Assembly (NCBI GenBank): GCA_022843505.1
Contig: JALHNN010000107.1
Coordinates: 1 to 7,778, forward strand
DNA length: 7,778 bases
Reading direction: 5' to 3'
Origin: Sulfuritalea sp.
GTDB taxonomy: Bacteria > Pseudomonadota > Gammaproteobacteria > Burkholderiales > Rhodocyclaceae
Shown here in pieces: positions 6,319 through 7,778 of the stretch; position 1 is the first letter of the stretch; each line of letters opens with the position of its first letter. Below the pieces are notes generated by a model, which was not told where the DNA came from, ran no database searches, and saw only the letters and a list, made by a program, of their open reading frames with translations. The position numbers and the translations under genes were made by a program.

Positions 6319-6345
6319 CAGAACTATGTTCCACTCTGCAGAACT
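6319..6345 (+). repeat. Direct repeat CAGAACT x2, 20 bp apart
   Basis: CAGAACT occurs at 6319-6325 and 6339-6345, exactly 20 bp from start to start (about two helical turns). The core GAACT appears a third time at 6356-6360. The copies lie just downstream of the predicted transcription start, where a repressor or attenuating factor could bind. Function is inferred from position only. Confidence 0.4.
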
Positions 6346-6351
6346 GAGTGG
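6331..6351 (+). repeat. Inverted repeat in the 5' leader
   Basis: CCACTC (6331-6336) and GAGTGG (6346-6351) are perfectly complementary with a 9-nt loop, so the predicted leader RNA can form a 6-bp hairpin about 20 nt after its start. It overlaps one CAGAACT copy. It could stabilise the mRNA 5' end or be part of an operator. Confidence 0.4.
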
Positions 6352-6388
6352 GCGCGAACTGCTCGGTGCGTCACATACCTATACCCAG

Positions 6389-6393
6389 AGGAG
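6389..6393 (+). promoter_or_regulatory. Ribosome binding site deciding the start at 6400
   Basis: AGGAG at 6389-6393, inside a longer AGAGGAGA run, sits 6 nt before the ATG at 6400. This strong site, with the signal peptide starting immediately after it, rules out the 94-residue in-frame extension upstream. Confidence 0.85.
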
Positions 6394-6399
6394 AACAGC

Positions 6400-7638
6400 A
6401 TGAAGCACAGCATCGTCAGCAGTCTCGCGTTTGCCGCCGGCATCGCACTGATGGCCGGCAGCGCCTTCGCCCAGGTCAAGATCGCCTACATCGACCCGCT
6501 CTCCGGGCCCTTCGCCAATGTCGGCGAGGCCGGCCTCAAGGGCTTCAAGGAAGCTGCCGAGATCCTGGTCAATCAGAAGGGCGGCATCATGGGACAGAAG
6601 CTCGAGTTCGTCGGCTTCGACAACAAGGGCAGCCCGCAGGAAACCCAGATCCAGCTGAAGGCCGCCATCGACCAGGGCTTCCGCTTCGTCACCCAGGGCA
6701 ACGGCTCCGGCGCCGCGCATTCGCTGATCGATGCGGTGAACAAGTGGAACGAGCGCAATCCCGACAAGACGGTGCTGTTCTTCAACTATGCCGCCGTCGA
6801 TCCGACGCTGACCGGCGAGAAATGCAGCTTCTGGCATTTCCGCTTCGACGCCAACACCGAAATGAAGATGGAGGCGATCACCAACTTCATGGAGAACGAC
6901 AAGAAGATCAAGAAGGTCTTCATCATCGGCCAGGACTACGCCCACGGGCACCAGGTCGCCAAGGCCGCCAAGGAGATGCTGGCGAAGAAGCGCAAGGACA
7001 TCCAGATCGTCGGCGAGGACCTGCATCCGATCGGCCGCGTCAAGGATTTCGCTCCCTACATCGCCAAGATCAAGGCTTCCGGCGCCGATACCGTGATCAC
7101 CGGCAACTGGGGCAACGACCTGTCGCTGCTGATCAAGGCCGCCAAGGATGCCGGACTCAAGAGCCGCTTCTACACCTACTACGCGGGCGGCCTCGGCACG
7201 CCGCAGGCGATGGGTGCCGCCGGCGAGAACCAGGTGCTGCAGCTGACCGAGTGGCACATGAACGTGCCGACCAAGAACACCGAGAAGTTCGCCCTCGACT
7301 TCAACAAGAAGTACCCCGGTGTCTGGTTCTACTACCTGCGCGTGAACACCATGGTGGAAATGGTGGCCAAGGCCATGAACACGGCCAAGAGCACCGACCC
7401 CAAGGCGGTGGCACTGGCGCTCGAAGACATGCGCTTCCCGGCCGAGAACGGCGAGGTCTGGATGCGCAAGAGCGACCACCAGCTGATGCAGCCGCTGTTC
7501 ATCTCGGTCTTCAGCAAGGCCGACGGCAAGACGGTCAAGCATGACTCCGAAGGCACGGGCTACGGCTGGAAGACAGTGGCCTCGGTCTCGCAGCGGGATT
7601 CGCAGCTGCCGACCTCCTGCATCATGTCGCGGCCCTGA
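6400..7638 (+). CDS. Branched-chain amino acid-type ABC transporter substrate-binding protein
   Basis: The 412-aa protein has a signal peptide (residues 1-24, cleavage AFA|Q) and a periplasmic binding fold type I of the LivJ/LivK kind (Peripla_BP_6). Recognisable parts are the mature start VKIAYIDPLSGPFANVGEAGLKGFKEAAE, NQKGGIMGQKLEFVGFDNKG (58-77), QGNGSGAAHSLIDAVN (99-114), FIIGQDYAHGHQVAKAA (in the second lobe) and ADTVITGNWGNDLSLLIKAAKDAG. It would capture a branched-chain amino acid, amide or related small organic ligand and deliver it to a membrane permease. Two Cys (142 and 407) in the mature chain could form a disulfide tying the C-terminal tail to the core. It has its own promoter, an 88-nt leader and a strong ribosome site. 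No permease or ATPase gene is visible within the window, so the exact ligand cannot be named. Confidence 0.93.
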   Translation: MKHSIVSSLAFAAGIALMAGSAFAQVKIAYIDPLSGPFANVGEAGLKGFKEAAEILVNQKGGIMGQKLEFVGFDNKGSPQETQIQLKAAIDQGFRFVTQGNGSGAAHSLIDAVNKWNERNPDKTVLFFNYAAVDPTLTGEKCSFWHFRFDANTEMKMEAITNFMENDKKIKKVFIIGQDYAHGHQVAKAAKEMLAKKRKDIQIVGEDLHPIGRVKDFAPYIAKIKASGADTVITGNWGNDLSLLIKAAKDAGLKSRFYTYYAGGLGTPQAMGAAGENQVLQLTEWHMNVPTKNTEKFALDFNKKYPGVWFYYLRVNTMVEMVAKAMNTAKSTDPKAVALALEDMRFPAENGEVWMRKSDHQLMQPLFISVFSKADGKTVKHDSEGTGYGWKTVASVSQRDSQLPTSCIMSRP

Positions 7639-7646
7639 ACCGGGCG

Positions 7647-7682
7647 AGCTGGAACGGCGGAAAAGAGCATTCCCGTTGAGCT
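7647..7682 (+). repeat. Imperfect hairpin downstream of the binding-protein gene
   Basis: AGCT (7647-7650) plus AACGG (7653-7657) can pair with CCGTT (7673-7677) plus AGCT (7679-7682), around a 15-nt loop. There is no T-tract after it, so it is not a canonical intrinsic terminator. It could act as a 3'-end stabilising structure. Confidence 0.3.
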
Positions 7683-7702
7683 TTCCGGCTCATCCCTCCC
7701 GA

Positions 7703-7713
7703 CCGCTACGCGG
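7703..7713. repeat. Short inverted repeat, first of a tandem set
   Basis: CCGC-TAC-GCGG gives a 4-bp stem with a 3-nt loop. It is weak alone but lies directly before two stronger inverted repeats. Confidence 0.3.
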
Positions 7714-7717
7714 CCCA

Positions 7718-7741
7718 CGGCTGGCTTTGCACAGCCAGCCG
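7718..7741. repeat. 9-bp stem-loop (possible Rho-independent-like or REP-type structure)
   Basis: CGGCTGGCT (7718-7726) pairs perfectly with AGCCAGCCG (7733-7741) around the loop TTGCAC. The stem is GC-rich and about 80 bp after the stop codon, a position compatible with termination, but no T-run follows on either strand. Confidence 0.55.
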
Positions 7742-7750
7742 GCTGCGGCG

Positions 7751-7770
7751 GCGCGACGCATGCGTCGCGC
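7751..7770. repeat. Perfect 20-bp palindrome
   Basis: GCGCGACGCA (7751-7760) is followed at once by its exact reverse complement (7761-7770), with no spacer. In DNA this is a two-fold symmetric site; in RNA it would form a hairpin with a strained loop. It could be a dimeric-regulator site, or half of a REP/BIME-like repeat continuing beyond the window. Confidence 0.6.
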
Positions 7771-7778
7771 AACCCCGC

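Larger units (their letters stand above)
6089..6399. other. Divergent intergenic regulatory region, 311 bp, AT-richer
   Basis: No gene is supported here. An open frame runs through it from 6118 in phase with the binding-protein gene, but the signal peptide and ribosome site fix that gene's start at 6400. The segment holds the plus-strand promoter at 6277-6305, repeats at 6319-6351, a weak minus-strand -10 at 6122-6127, and a long-range inverted repeat GACAGC (6175-6180) / GCTGTC (6210-6215). GC is about 43% over 6301-6360, against about 73% in rbgA at 2041-2100. Confidence 0.7.

Noticed and set aside
6118..6399. N-terminal extension of the binding protein (94 extra residues)
   Set aside because: The extension has no family similarity, crosses the promoter at 6277-6305, and would bury the signal peptide that starts at 6400 behind a strong ribosome site.
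6379..7542. 387-codon minus-strand frame opposite the binding-protein gene
   Set aside because: It is codon-aligned antisense of a convincing gene and has the His/Leu/Val-rich composition expected of that shadow.
6348..7544. 398-codon plus-strand frame overlapping the binding-protein gene
   Set aside because: It is extremely Arg/Gln/Gly-rich, typical of an off-frame reading of GC-rich coding DNA.
7560..7772. Short minus-strand frame at the right edge
   Set aside because: Its start lies inside the 20-bp palindrome and its end overlaps the binding-protein gene; no recognisable protein features.

Overview
The window is GC-rich, densely packed bacterial DNA. Codon use, the recurring TATAATCCGC-type promoter element and the style of the proteins suggest a betaproteobacterium, perhaps near the Rhodocyclales. 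That placement is inference: no rRNA or other marker gene is present. I recognise no tRNA, rRNA, CRISPR array, insertion sequence or phage gene.

Layout. (1) 1-273, plus strand: the last 90 codons of an ornithine cyclodeaminase / mu-crystallin family enzyme, cut by the window edge. (2) 270-1043, minus strand: an unrecognised helical cytosolic protein of 257 aa whose stop codon shares bases with the first gene's stop. (3) 1074-2726, plus strand: a housekeeping block with a YaiI/YqxD (UPF0178) protein, then a 77-aa S4-domain RNA-binding protein overlapping by 4 nt the gene for a circularly permuted ribosome-assembly GTPase (RbgA/YlqF). (4) 2781-6088: two convergent genes for exported proteins, overlapping by 4 nt at their stops. 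One is an 835-aa TPR + CHAT (caspase-like) protease homologue with an intact His/Cys pair and a signal peptide. The other is a 267-aa exported protein of unknown function in which I see a possible degenerate isochorismatase-like fold. (5) 6089-6399: a 311-bp AT-richer divergent regulatory region with a good sigma-70 promoter and small repeats. (6) 6400-7638, plus strand: a periplasmic branched-chain amino-acid/amide-type ABC transporter binding protein. (7) 7639-7778: non-coding, with several inverted repeats including a perfect 20-bp palindrome.

How the genes relate. The S4/RbgA pair is translationally coupled and both members belong to ribosome biology. The CHAT protein and its convergent neighbour both look exported, so they could act together in the periplasm, but nothing here proves a link. 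The binding protein has its own promoter, and no permease or ATPase gene is visible beside it. The most unusual content is the exported CHAT protein with its convergent partner. The rest is largely ordinary chromosome with some notable small-scale architecture.
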